Source: Haloglomus irregulare (lineage in GTDB: Archaea > Halobacteriota > Halobacteria > Halobacteriales > Haloarculaceae). From it: a stretch of 61,843 bases of DNA. The notes beneath the pieces were generated by a model that was not told the DNA's origin, did not search any database, and saw nothing but the letters and a program-made list of their open reading frames with translations. Positions 51,804-59,250 of this stretch are shown one piece after another. The position numbers and the translations under genes were made by a program. Within the stretch, counting starts at the first letter, position 1, and the number at the start of each line of letters is the position of its first letter. The stretch spans positions 1 to 61,843 of the forward strand of contig NZ_QMDX01000014.1 in NCBI RefSeq assembly GCF_007421925.1, in the 5' to 3' direction.

Positions 51804-52202
51804 ATGGCCTCGGATCGGCGGCCCGGTGACGCGGGCGAGGCCGACCGCCCCGACCCGGTGGAGCTGGGGGTCCAGCTGCTGGAGCGGCTGGAGCACGCGG
51901 AGCTGTCGCTGGCGGAACTGATGGACCGCATCGAGACGGTTTCGACGCAGCCCGCGACGACGCGGGCCATCATCGAGGAGGCCGAGAAGCGCGGCATCAT
52001 CGAGCGCGACGGCGACGCGGTGAAACCCTCCAGCGGCCGCTTTCTCACCTTCGAGAGCGAGGTCGTCGAGCGCCCCGGTGACTACGAGTGCGAACGCTGC
52101 GGTAAACCCCTCTCGGTCGGCCATTTCATCCGGCTGGAGGCGGGTGAGCTGGGCCCCTTCGGCTCCTCGTGTATCGAGACGGTCACGGGTCGGCGGGACT
52201 GA
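51804..52202 (+). CDS. DUF5830-like wHTH and zinc-ribbon protein
   Basis: 132 residues from the ATG at 51804. The N-terminal helix-turn-helix is at about 14-72 (VELGVQLLERLEHAELSLAE, TRAIIEEAEKRGIIER). The C-terminal ribbon has CERCGKPL and a lone Cys in FGSSCIETVTGRRD, which fits the haloarchaeal family recalled as DUF5830. A DNA-related role is likely. The longer start at 51750 lies before the AT box and is unlikely. Confidence 0.78.
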   Translation: MASDRRPGDAGEADRPDPVELGVQLLERLEHAELSLAELMDRIETVSTQPATTRAIIEEAEKRGIIERDGDAVKPSSGRFLTFESEVVERPGDYECERCGKPLSVGHFIRLEAGELGPFGSSCIETVTGRRD

Positions 52203-52208
52203 GGACGG

Positions 52209-53177
52209 CTACCGACCGCGGCGGAGTTCGTCGACGAGCTGCTCGATGGTCTCCTGCTGGCGCTCGATGAGTTCCGTCTGCGCCTCGACCCTCGCCTCCA
52301 GCTCGTCCAGCCGCGCGAGGACCTCCTCGTCGCTGGCGGTGACGAGGCCATCCTCGACACCCGGGCTGTCGGCCACCACGTCGCCTCCGTCGGCCCCCTC
52401 GTGGTCGGCCGGCTCGGTCGACGGTTCCGTCTCGAAGCTGTCGCCAGCGGCGGCCCCACTGCCGCCCGAGCCGTCGTCGATGAGGGAGTCGATGCCGCTG
52501 TCGGCGTAGTCGGGCTCGGCGGCCTCCTCGGGCTCCTCCTCGGGGGCGAGCGTCTCGTTGAGCGCGTCCACGGAGTCGGCCCCGTGGAAGTCGAGGACGA
52601 CCGCCTCGACCGTGCGGCGGACCTCCGCGGCGCGGTCGTTGGGCACCTTGATGCGCTCGGGGGCCCCCTCGATCGCGACGATGACCTGCATCGCGTGGCC
52701 ACCCTCCTCGAAGGCCAGGCGCGTGAGGTCGGTGTACGGGTGGGCGTCGTAGTCGGCCGACCAGACCGCGCCGCCGACGTGCTTGAGGAGGCGTTCGGTC
52801 CCGACGACGAGCGTGAGTTCGTTGAAGCGGAAGACGCCGCGGACCCGTTCGTCCGTGGCCAGCGCGTCGGTCGCGCGGAGATGCGCCGCCAGCACCGTCC
52901 GGAACACCTCCTGCGTGTGGTTCGACCCGACCGCGAACGACTCCTCGCGGTCGTAGTAGTGGAGGGTGAAGCTGCTCCGCCGACGTCCGTCCGAGAGCTC
53001 CAGCCGGTCGAAGCCGTGGTCGTAGGTCTCGACGGACTCGTCGCTGAGGAGGCCGTCACCCCGGTAGACGAGCGTCCGCCCGGGGGTGACGAAGACGCCG
53101 TCGTCGCCGCCGATACCGACCGACGCCAGCACCGACTGCCCGTCCAGCGCGTCGGTCACGAGGTCCGGAACGTCCAT
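52209..53177 (-). CDS. DUF7115-like protein with C-terminal coiled coil
   Basis: 322 residues. The first 200 residues form two similar beta-rich units that look like PH-type folds (GRTLVYRGDGLLSDESVETY ... FRFNELTLVVGTERLLKHVG). A low-complexity acidic linker (about 205-275) follows. The C-terminus is a coiled coil (EVLARLDELEARVEAQTELI, QQETIEQLVDELR). The family name DUF7115 is recalled, not checked. TATAAAT (53201-53207, seen as ATTTATA on the minus strand) is 26 nt before the ATG. Function unknown. Confidence 0.75.
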   Translation of the reverse strand: MDVPDLVTDALDGQSVLASVGIGGDDGVFVTPGRTLVYRGDGLLSDESVETYDHGFDRLELSDGRRRSSFTLHYYDREESFAVGSNHTQEVFRTVLAAHLRATDALATDERVRGVFRFNELTLVVGTERLLKHVGGAVWSADYDAHPYTDLTRLAFEEGGHAMQVIVAIEGAPERIKVPNDRAAEVRRTVEAVVLDFHGADSVDALNETLAPEEEPEEAAEPDYADSGIDSLIDDGSGGSGAAAGDSFETEPSTEPADHEGADGGDVVADSPGVEDGLVTASDEEVLARLDELEARVEAQTELIERQQETIEQLVDELRRGR

Positions 53178-53200
53178 GTGCCGGCCTCCCGCGGATTCGG

Positions 53201-53207
53201 TATAAAT
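53201..53207 (-). promoter_or_regulatory. TATA box of the DUF7115-like gene
   Basis: ATTTATA (minus strand) about 26 nt before the ATG at 53177, a canonical leaderless layout. Confidence 0.55.
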
Positions 53208-53311
53208 CCGGGGGTAACCCCCGGGAGTCGCCCGTTGTCCCGGGCCCGACCGACGGCCGGGGGACGGCGAACAAGAACGTTCAAGAGGCCGACCCGGCTA
53301 CTTCAAACCGC

Positions 53312-53442
53312 GCCCGGGTGGCTTAGTTGGACATAGCGCCGCACTCATAGGGTAACACCACGGCGTCGCCCCGCGTGTCGGGGGCCAGCCAGCCCCCACC
53401 TGAGACATGCGGAGATCGCGGGTTCGGAGCCCGCCCCGGGCA
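53312..53442 (+). tRNA. Elongator tRNA-Met (anticodon CAT) with intron
   Basis: 131 nt. Acceptor arms GCCCGGG and CCCGGGC pair; anticodon CAT is at 53346-53348 with stem CCGCA/TGCGG; T arm is GCGGG-TTCGGAG-CCCGC. An intron (53350-53406, 57 nt) follows position 37, the canonical place, and can form a bulge-helix-bulge cut by the tRNA splicing endonuclease. CCA is not encoded. Intron-bearing elongator tRNA-Met is known from Haloferax. The accessory region starts just after it. Confidence 0.93.
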
Positions 53443-53510
53443 CTCATCAGATTATTTACATGCATATCTAAAAAGTGTAGCCCCGTGCCCGGAAATAGGG
53501 GTGTCAGGGC

Positions 53511-53746
53511 GTGAATCGGGCGGTTACCTGTTCCGTGTGTGGCTCTGAGTCCGAGCAGGCCTACCGTTGCTCGAAGTGCGGGAAGAATCTCGTCCGCGAC
53601 GAGACCACTACCGATGCGGGTGGTCGTCGATCACCTACCAGCCTCGCCGGGAGTGCTGTCGGTGTGGCCGGGTCGCTCCCGAGACCGCCGACGGCTGCCC
53701 GCACTGCCGGACCGACCGCTTCGTCACGGGGGTTGATCGTCGATGA
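53511..53746 (+). pseudogene. Frameshifted zinc-ribbon gene
   Basis: Two halves in different frames. Frame one from GTG 53511: VTCSVCGSESEQAYRCSKCG, then KNLVRDE. Frame two ends at TGA 53744-53746: HYRCGWSSITYQPRRECC, RCGRVAPETADGCPHCRTDRF. They join cleanly if one base is restored near 53600 (GAGACC in place of GAGGACC). Joined, the protein has CxxC pairs CSVC, CSKC, CCRC and CPHC, a multi-ribbon protein of about 78 residues. The stop of the second half overlaps the next ATG (ATGA), which supports that frame. Could also be a sequencing error. Confidence 0.6.
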
Positions 53747-54087
53747 TCGACTGCGAGTGTGGCGTCAGCATCGCGCCGACACTCATCATCCGCGACGACG
53801 TGGGCGACCGGCATCGGTGCCCCGAGTGTGAGCGGTTCTGGGAGCCGTGTCCGGGCTGTGGCGGCTGGTCCCTTCCGTTCGCCCACTGGAACCACCGATC
53901 GGGCTGCCCTCACTGCGGGCTCTCGCGGGACGCGAAGACGGCGCTCCGGCTCCCGAACGATGACCCGCGCGGCCGCACGCTCCGCGAGCTGCGACACGAC
54001 GCGGCCGTGCCGCAGTTCAAGCCGCTGGACGGGAGTGAGGCGACACCCAGCGTCGCGTGCACTGAGAACGGCGAGGTGAGCGTCTGA
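53743..54087 (+). CDS. Multi-zinc-ribbon protein of the accessory region
   Basis: 114 residues. Cys/His pairs: CEC (4-6), CPEC, CPGC, then HRSGCPHCG. The rest is charged with no known fold; the tail TLRELRHDAAVPQFKPLDG is helical. It overlaps the frameshifted gene before it (ATGA) and the interrupted gene after it, so the three formed one operon. Similar small zinc proteins are common in haloarchaeal plasmids and proviruses. Function unknown. Confidence 0.65.
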   Translation: MIDCECGVSIAPTLIIRDDVGDRHRCPECERFWEPCPGCGGWSLPFAHWNHRSGCPHCGLSRDAKTALRLPNDDPRGRTLRELRHDAAVPQFKPLDGSEATPSVACTENGEVSV

Positions 54088-54851
54088 TTTGCGATTGCTG
54101 CGAGGAGTTGGAAGAGCGCGTCGCCGAGCTCGAAGCCGTCGTCCAGCACTTCGATGTCCGACCGGCCAACGAGGACGAGCCACCGGGGCTCGAGGATTTC
54201 TACTTCACCGGTCAGCCGATCGGGACGATTCTCTAGACAGCCGTCGAGCGGTCGAAGACGAACGAGCGACGCCTCGATGCTGACGGACCGACCGAGAGTG
54301 GCATCACGCCGGAGGTCAGGGACGCGCTCCTCGAGATCCACGCCGACTGGATCGACATCCGCGAAGGGCACACTGAACAGTTCCCGACCGAGGCCAACCG
54401 TCGCCGGGCCGCGAAGCTCTTCGCTCGGTTCATCGATAAGACCCGGCCCAACAGCGCCGAGACGGGCGTGGCCGCCGACCAGGGCGTCCTGAAACTGTCG
54501 AGCGACCGTGCCCGGGAGATCATCGCGGCCGAGGACTCGTTGCCACAGAGCGGCCGCAGTATCACGGTGCGCCGCGTCTTCGGCCGGATGGTCCGTGGCG
54601 CGAACCGCCACGATTGTGCGTGCGAGGACTGGGCAGAGTGCGCCCACGGCCTGTTCCGGTTCCGGAACGAGGACGGCTACGTCCTCGCCGTCGACGAGGC
54701 CGACTGGCGCGAGTATCTCAGCACCGTCGTCGAGACCATCGAGGCGATCGAGGCCGTCGCCACCGATGACGAGCCGGACGGCTCCGAGGACCTTGCCGAC
54801 GCCAGCTCGGAGATGGACGATCTGCTCGCCGCGGAGGTAGCCGATGACTGA
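54084..54851 (+). pseudogene. Accessory gene interrupted by an in-frame TAG
   Basis: One frame is open from after 54065 to 54851 except for TAG at 54234-54236. Before it: CDCCEELEERVAELEAVV and GLEDFYFTGQPIGTIL. After it: TAVERSKTNERRLDADGPTE, LLEIHADWIDIREGH, FARFIDKTRPNSAETGVAAD, HDCACEDWAECAHGLFRF and WREYLSTVVETIEAIEAVA. Codon use is the same on both sides. The first half also lacks an ATG/GTG/TTG start; CTG 54084 or ATT 54087 are the only candidates. A TAG from GAG or CAG by one change is the simplest explanation. Function unknown. Confidence 0.7.
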
Positions 54852-54963
54852 CCCATCTGTTTACGACGTTGTAAGCAGGGATGTGTGGGGGAGTGTAAGC
54901 GCCACGACCACGACGGGAGATGGTCGAACACGATGGGAAAGTTACGCTCCTAAATCTCTATAA
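54844..54963 (+). CDS. Short ORF over the first palindrome
   Basis: 39 residues (MTDPSVYDVVSRDVWGSV start) overlapping the end of the previous gene. It runs through the 54857-54878 palindrome and ends in the AT-rich stretch. It may be the stub of a truncated gene. I give it low weight. Confidence 0.2.
   Translation: MTDPSVYDVVSRDVWGSVSATTTTGDGRTRWESYAPKSL
54857..54878. promoter_or_regulatory. 22-bp palindrome, copy 1
   Basis: Arms CTGTTTAC and GTAAGCAG around ACGT-like centre (one mismatch between the arms). It matches copy 2 (55084-55105) at 19 of 22 positions. Likely a binding site for a dimeric regulator or an initiator protein. A partial half-site TGTAAGC follows at 54894-54900. Confidence 0.55.
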
Positions 54964-54990
54964 ATAACTTCTTTTCTCTCTCGATTAGCC
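54950..54990. other. AT-rich stretch between the palindromes
   Basis: About 40 bp of strongly AT-rich DNA (AAATCTCTATAAATAAC, TTCTTTTCTCTC). It contains a TATA-like box and could be a promoter or a DNA-unwinding region next to the repeated sites. Confidence 0.45.
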
Positions 54991-55057
54991 GCGGGTAACC
55001 TTCCGCGAGTCTTCCTTCCGGGTACCGAGACCCGCAAAGCAAGTGATTCAGCACCAC

Positions 55058-55108
55058 CGACTGCTTACATCGTCCGGTGGTCCCTGCTTACAACGATGTA
55101 AGCAGTCG
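55058..55108. promoter_or_regulatory. Nested palindrome, copy 2 with extra half-site
   Basis: Outer perfect 16-bp inverted repeat: 55058-55073 (CGACTGCTTACATCGT) with 55093-55108. Inside it, the 22-bp palindrome CTGCTTACA-ACGA-TGTAAGCAG lies at 55084-55105. The three half-sites all contain the core TGTAAGCAG or its complement. This is typical of operator or replication-origin iteron clusters. Confidence 0.6.
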
Positions 55109-55174
55109 TGGCCACACGGTTCGGGGCCGGCCACCCCCACTGCTGTGAAAGGTTGGGGGCCTACGGGGCCGGAG

Positions 55175-55596
55175 TCGGTGACGCGCCGGTACCGATTACA
55201 GCCCGGAAACTGGAGGCGTTGGTCCGCTTCGTGGAGGCGAGCGCGCGTCCGACTGTCCGATGAGGTGACTGTTGAGGATGCCCAAACAGCCATCGAACTG
55301 CCGCATCAGACCCTACGAGATGTCGGAACCCGGAGACGGGCGAATTCGACGCCGACCGGGTAGAGATCGAGACGAACTCCTCACAGCGACAGGATTTCCG
55401 ACTGGTGACGGCTATCGTTCGTGAGATTCATCACGAATACGAGCTCGGCGCACCGCACAATGAGATCATCTCGCTGGCGAAAGAACGGGGGCTCGACGGC
55501 GATACAGCGGATCACATCATCGGAAAGCTGTGCGAGGACGGGGAGAGCATCTATCAGACCACCGAGCGCGAGCAGCCCCACCACCGACCGCTGTAG
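55175..55596 (+). pseudogene. mcm: C-terminal remnant of an MCM helicase gene
   Basis: Translated across frames, it reads as the end of a haloarchaeal MCM: PITARKLEALVRFVEASAR, then RLSDEVTVEDAQTAIEL and HQTLRDVG (second frame), then PETGEFDADRVEIETNSSQR (third frame, in part) and the C-terminal winged helix IVREIHHEYELGAPHNEIIS, KLCEDGESIYQTTEREQ. At least two frameshifts occur (near 55250 and 55327), and the AAA+ core is missing. MCM genes are carried by several haloarchaeal plasmids and viruses. The remnant suggests this region came from a replicating element. Confidence 0.72.
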
Positions 55597-55610
55597 CCTC
55601 AGTCACGACC

Positions 55611-55894
55611 GCCACAGCAGCGCAAAGGTGGGTCTGGACCTCCGTCCTCGATCGCGTTGAGGCAACGGTCGATGCTTCAGCCCCTCGAAGGTGCATCTGG
55701 AACCGCCACCGCGGGCGTGCGCCAACGCTTTTCTCGGAGCTTCAACCCCTCAAAGGTGCATCTGGAACGTGTCAACTTCAGCCAGCTACGCGACTCCGAA
55801 ATTCCAGACGCACCTTCGACGGGTTGAAGTCTCCTCAATCCGCTTCGAAATGTCGTCGGAGATGGTTTCAGACGCATTTTTAATCGGAACTCTG
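55611..55894 (+). CRISPR. Degenerate CRISPR-like array with inverted last units
   Basis: Five repeat-like units of 30 nt at 55611, 55674, 55739, 55801 and 55865, separated by unlike segments of 33, 35, 32 and 34 nt. Units 2 and 3 (55674-55703, 55739-55768) differ at 2 of 30 positions, begin GCTTCA and end ATCTGGAAC. Unit 1 matches at about 21 of 30. Units 4 and 5 are in reverse orientation: unit 4 matches at 25 of 30, unit 5 keeps mainly its first half (GTTTCAGACGCA). The repeat resembles the known haloarchaeal GTTTCAGACG...GTTGAAGC type. No cas genes are in the window. Alternative: an ordinary dispersed repeat. Confidence 0.55.
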
Positions 55895-56202
55895 CAGAGT
55901 GATCTCGTCGAGACGTCGACGTGGCTACAGTCCGTACAGTTCCGCGCGCGCCTCGGTCAAGCGACTGCTCCTACGTGGAGACGCGACCGTCGCCAGCGGC
56001 ATCCTACATGTTCGCCCACGGGAGCACTCGAAATAAACAATCGATGACTCGCCCAGATGGGCAGCCAGTACAGTCCATGCCCACCAGCCCGGGGAAATCT
56101 ACCCGACTGCAGCTGGCACCTCGATTCTATGAGCGCCATCTGGAAATCTCAGGCATCAAATCGTATTCAGGGGATCAGGAATCGCCAGTATGTAGCGAAC
56201 GT
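55895..56202. other. Gap with an uncertain upstream extension
   Basis: 308 bp. A plus-strand frame from ATG 56044 (MTRPDGQPVQSMPTSPGK) is open into the next gene, so the membrane protein could have a 53-residue N-terminal extension. The codon use is not typical of the host. I see no domain. Confidence 0.3.
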
Positions 56203-56379
56203 ATGAAAGAGCGCGCTGTCATGATTCTCGACGCGAGCCTGGGAACCGGAGGAGCTGCAGTATTTCCCGGGGACGAGCCCATCGGGCAGGCCGTTCAGAC
56301 AGCTGCTGCAGCCGGGCTGATAGCGGCTCTGATTTTCTTTGGTGCCGCGTACCTGAGCGACGGTTTCGTTGGAGACTGA
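56203..56379 (+). CDS. Small single-helix membrane protein
   Basis: 58 residues from the ATG at 56203. The charged start MKERAVMILDASLGTGG is followed by VFPGDEPIGQAVQTAAA, one hydrophobic helix (AAGLIAALIFFGAAYLSDGF) and a short end. A longer in-frame start at 56044 is possible. Followed by a hairpin terminator. The function is unknown. Confidence 0.5.
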   Translation: MKERAVMILDASLGTGGAAVFPGDEPIGQAVQTAAAAGLIAALIFFGAAYLSDGFVGD

Positions 56380-56384
56380 TGCGG

Positions 56385-56400
56385 GGGGGTCGTCACCCCC
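56385..56400 (+). terminator. Hairpin after the small membrane protein gene
   Basis: GGGGGT (56385-56390) and ACCCCC (56395-56400) around CGTC, six nt after the stop. It may end transcription or stabilise the mRNA. Confidence 0.4.
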
Positions 56401-56566
56401 AAAGCGCTGCGAGGCCCGCGAACCGGAGGACTGACACCGAGCGCCCGGCTGGAGCCGCTATCGGCGGGCGCGAACCCCACTTTTCGACCGCGGGACCGGC
56501 CTCCTCGCGACGGCGCGCCGACGGAGGCCGCCCGGCACGACCCCGACTAACCGACCCGGAAGTAAC

Positions 56567-56722
56567 TCAGCCGGCGACGGTCAGCAATACCGCCCACAGG
56601 CTCATGGATGCAATCGCGACCAGCATCGGGGCGCCAGCAATGGCAAGCCCGGCCGCTTCGCCTGCTGGGTCACCAACGAGCACGATTCCGGCCTGAGCGT
56701 GACCGCCGCCGTCGCCGAGCAC
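56567..56722 (-). CDS. Small two-helix membrane protein (minus strand)
   Basis: 51 residues, GTG start at 56722 (MLGDGGGHAQAGIVLVGD). It continues PAGEAAGLAIAGAPMLVAIA and ends SMSLWAVLLTVAG. Hydrophobic helices and sensible codons suggest a real gene although it is too short for usual gene calling. An AT-rich stretch with TTATTATTTAAT-like sequence (about 56757-56772) lies 40 nt upstream and could hold the promoter. Divergent from the transporter gene. Confidence 0.45.
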   Translation of the reverse strand: MLGDGGGHAQAGIVLVGDPAGEAAGLAIAGAPMLVAIASMSLWAVLLTVAG

Positions 56723-56872
56723 GTCCTGCTTGGAGCAGCATTGTGGATGACTTTGTTTAGTTATTATTTAATCGAGGACATTTGAATTATACGAGTTCTC
56801 TAGTAATTATTTTGCTGCCCGGCGGAGCCGCCACACCGAGACTTTCTTGCGGACGAACAATTAATAGCGGGT

Positions 56873-58084
56873 ATGAGACTTCCCACCAAGTCACGAGCCG
56901 CGTGGTGGGCTGTGGGCGCCGTACTAGCGTTCGGTCTTACCTTCGTCGCCTACTCGTTCATCGGGACGCTGGTGCTTGCGGTGTTCGTCTACTACGGGAC
57001 GCGCCCGTTCTACACTCGGATACTGCGTCGTGTCCGGTCGAAGTCGGTGGCCGCCGCCCTGGCGCTGCTGGCGCTCACGCTCCCTGTCCTGTTGCTCGTC
57101 GCCTACGCGGTGGCCATCGGTCTTCAGGAGTTCAACCGGGTTCGCGACACGGCCGACCTCGGTCTTTTTGAGGACGCGCTCGGTCCGTATCTTGAGTTCT
57201 CGGATATTGTTGCGGACCCGGCGACGGTGCTCTCCGACCCCAGTGCCCGGCGGACGCTGGAGACAGCACTCGACTCGGCGCTAAGTTCGCTGGGCACTGC
57301 TGGAAACGGGCTGCTCCACCTGTTCATCGTCTTTGCCGCCGCATTCTATATGCTCAAGGACGGTCCCCGGCTGACGCGGTGGGTCATCAGGCGCTTCGGC
57401 GACGACGAGGGTGTGCTCGTGGCTTTTGTCGCCCGCGTGGACGATGACCTCCACAGCGTTTTCACTGGCAATCTGCTCAACGCCGTTTTCACGGCCGGGA
57501 TCGGCGCTCTCGCCTTCTCGCTGGTCAACCTGATTGCCCCGGCCGGCAGCGGCGTCCCCTACCCGGCGCTGCTCGGCCTGCTCGCGGGCGCTGCCAGTCT
57601 CGTCCCTGTCGTCGGCATGAAACTGGTCTACGTGCCCGTCGCGGCATACCTGTTCGGGGTCACCGTCCTGAACAATGCCCCACTCTGGTTCCCCGTCCTG
57701 TTTACCGCCCTCGCCTTCGTCGTGGTCGACACTATCCCCGACCTGCTGCTCCGGCCATACGTCTCCGGCCGGAATCTTCACGTCGGCCTCGTCATGTTCG
57801 CCTACATTTTTGGCCCGCTTCTATTCGGCTGGTACGGCATCTTCCTCGGACCGCTGGTGCTTGTCTTCGTCTACCACTTCGCGGACCTGGTCCTGCCGGA
57901 ACTGGTCGGGGGAGTTCCAATTCAGCCGTCCGGCGTCGACCCCGGGACTGACCCCCCGGATTCGGCCGGCGACGGCCCGGCTGACGACCCAACCGGAACG
58001 GCGGCTGATGCGCCGGCGTCGCCGGACCACCCTCCTGACAGCGACCCGTCACCCAGCCCGGATGGCGGCGTCGCCCGTGAGTGA
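56873..58084 (+). CDS. AI-2E family transporter
   Basis: 403 residues. Family of polytopic membrane proteins (PerM/AI-2E type) with about seven to eight helices: paired N-terminal helices (AVGAVLAFGLTFVAYSFIGT), VAAALALLALTLPVLLLVAY, then the conserved centre (FIVFAAAFYMLKDGPRLTRW), the GLLAGAASLVPVVGMKLVYVP region (in part) and the C-terminal FGPLLFGWYGIFLGP. Some members export AI-2; others are Na+/H+ or organic ion transporters, so the substrate is unknown. A 60-residue Pro/Asp-rich soluble tail follows. An AT-rich gap with TTAATAGC precedes the ATG. Confidence 0.88.
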   Translation: MRLPTKSRAAWWAVGAVLAFGLTFVAYSFIGTLVLAVFVYYGTRPFYTRILRRVRSKSVAAALALLALTLPVLLLVAYAVAIGLQEFNRVRDTADLGLFEDALGPYLEFSDIVADPATVLSDPSARRTLETALDSALSSLGTAGNGLLHLFIVFAAAFYMLKDGPRLTRWVIRRFGDDEGVLVAFVARVDDDLHSVFTGNLLNAVFTAGIGALAFSLVNLIAPAGSGVPYPALLGLLAGAASLVPVVGMKLVYVPVAAYLFGVTVLNNAPLWFPVLFTALAFVVVDTIPDLLLRPYVSGRNLHVGLVMFAYIFGPLLFGWYGIFLGPLVLVFVYHFADLVLPELVGGVPIQPSGVDPGTDPPDSAGDGPADDPTGTAADAPASPDHPPDSDPSPSPDGGVARE

Positions 58085-58685
58085 GACCCGGCGGCGGGGC
58101 GCTCCAGGCTGAGCCCGTCACGGGGTGTTAGTAGCCGGCGTCGGCTGCTGTCGTCCGGTAGCCACAGCGTGGACACTCCCGGGTGGCGACAACTGACCCC
58201 TCACAGCTGGGATACTACTGGCGCGTGGCGGACAGTCCGTTGTATCGCCGTTTCCGGTCTCCGCGACCGCTCGTCGGACGACTGCCTCCGGAGGGCCGGT
58301 GATGCCCGAATCCATCGTTACACTCGATTAGCTATGCCATCAGAAACAGGCCTACGGGGTCGGCGTTTGCTGGCAAGGCGGCCTTGCGCGTACCCGAGCC
58401 ACTGGCCCCACGACACTGCCCGTCGGGAGACGGACGCGGGTGCCCGATGTTATGCTCTTGCGCGAACACAGTAACGGGACGGTGTGACCGACGCCAGACC
58501 GCCGCTAGGGCCCGATGACCTGCCCGGAAACATCGTTCTTGAGTACTGAGCACCACATCCGGAATGCTGCCGGTCGGGCGAGCCCCCCGTTACAATGGAT
58601 TGACAGCGTGCCGAATCCTCGACGTTCCAGTAGCAGCGCAACGAGTACGCCGTCGAGGCAGTGTAGTCGAAAGAGGGGGGGCCGC
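58085..58685. other. Long gap without a confident gene
   Basis: 601 bp. No frame has family features. The base composition is mixed and slightly lower in GC than the core. It may hold remains of older genes. Confidence 0.35.
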
Positions 58686-58829
58686 GTGCGTGTCCGCATC
58701 GAGACCATCCTCTCGGACCTGAAGGCCGACCACTACCCGACGATTCGCGAGCTGCTGCTCGAGGGCTGTTCCGCCCGGGTTCAGGATGGCCACGACGCAG
58801 CGGAGTTCCAGGAGATGCTTGTCAAGTGA
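58686..58829 (+). CDS. Short ORF of unknown function
   Basis: 47 residues, GTG start at 58686: VRVRIETILSDLKADHYPTI, then RELLLEGCSARVQDGHDAAE and FQEMLVK. The helical charged pattern looks protein-like and codons are GC-ending. No family recognised with confidence; it resembles small DUF5789/DUF2795-like haloarchaeal proteins only loosely. Confidence 0.35.
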   Translation: MRVRIETILSDLKADHYPTIRELLLEGCSARVQDGHDAAEFQEMLVK

Positions 58830-59223
58830 TCCAATCGTGGCGATGCCACAACCTCGAAGGCTGGAAAGCTGCTCACCGAGTGACGGCCCGGTAGCGGCAA
58901 GACGCCCGGAGAGCCATTTCTTTTAATCGATTTTACATATCCGTCCGGATATGCCCCGCTTCGGGTGCCCCCCCTGTCTCCGCTTTTTATTCCCGATAGT
59001 AGTGCGATCGTCCAGTAGTTGTTTACGGACGTCGGAGATATCGCTTTATACAGTGTGCCCAAGAGCACGAGCGAAAGACCATACCCCGCATTACTCAGCC
59101 GAGGTGGTCAGGCCTCGGCAAGACAATCCTCAGTCGGGACCTTGATTAACCGATCACCGGACTCGGGATGCCGTTCGATGACATCGATGCCCACCGCCCA
59201 CCACGACCTCTGCCGGCACACTC
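58830..59223. other. Gap with AT-rich pieces
   Basis: 394 bp. Two AT-rich patches (about 58918-58940 with TTTCTTTTAATCGATTTTAC, and 59038-59052 with ATATCGCTTTATAC). No gene is supported. Confidence 0.35.
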
Positions 59224-59231
59224 TTTATTTT
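59224..59231 (+). promoter_or_regulatory. TATA box of the second aldo/keto reductase
   Basis: TTTATTTT is 20-27 nt before the ATG at 59251. Confidence 0.5.
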
Positions 59232-59250
59232 GCCTACCAGCCACCCCTGT

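Noticed and set aside
54234-54236. TAG read as pyrrolysine
   Set aside because: No pyl genes or methylamine methyltransferase context in the window; haloarchaea are not known to use it, and neighbouring genes are also decaying.
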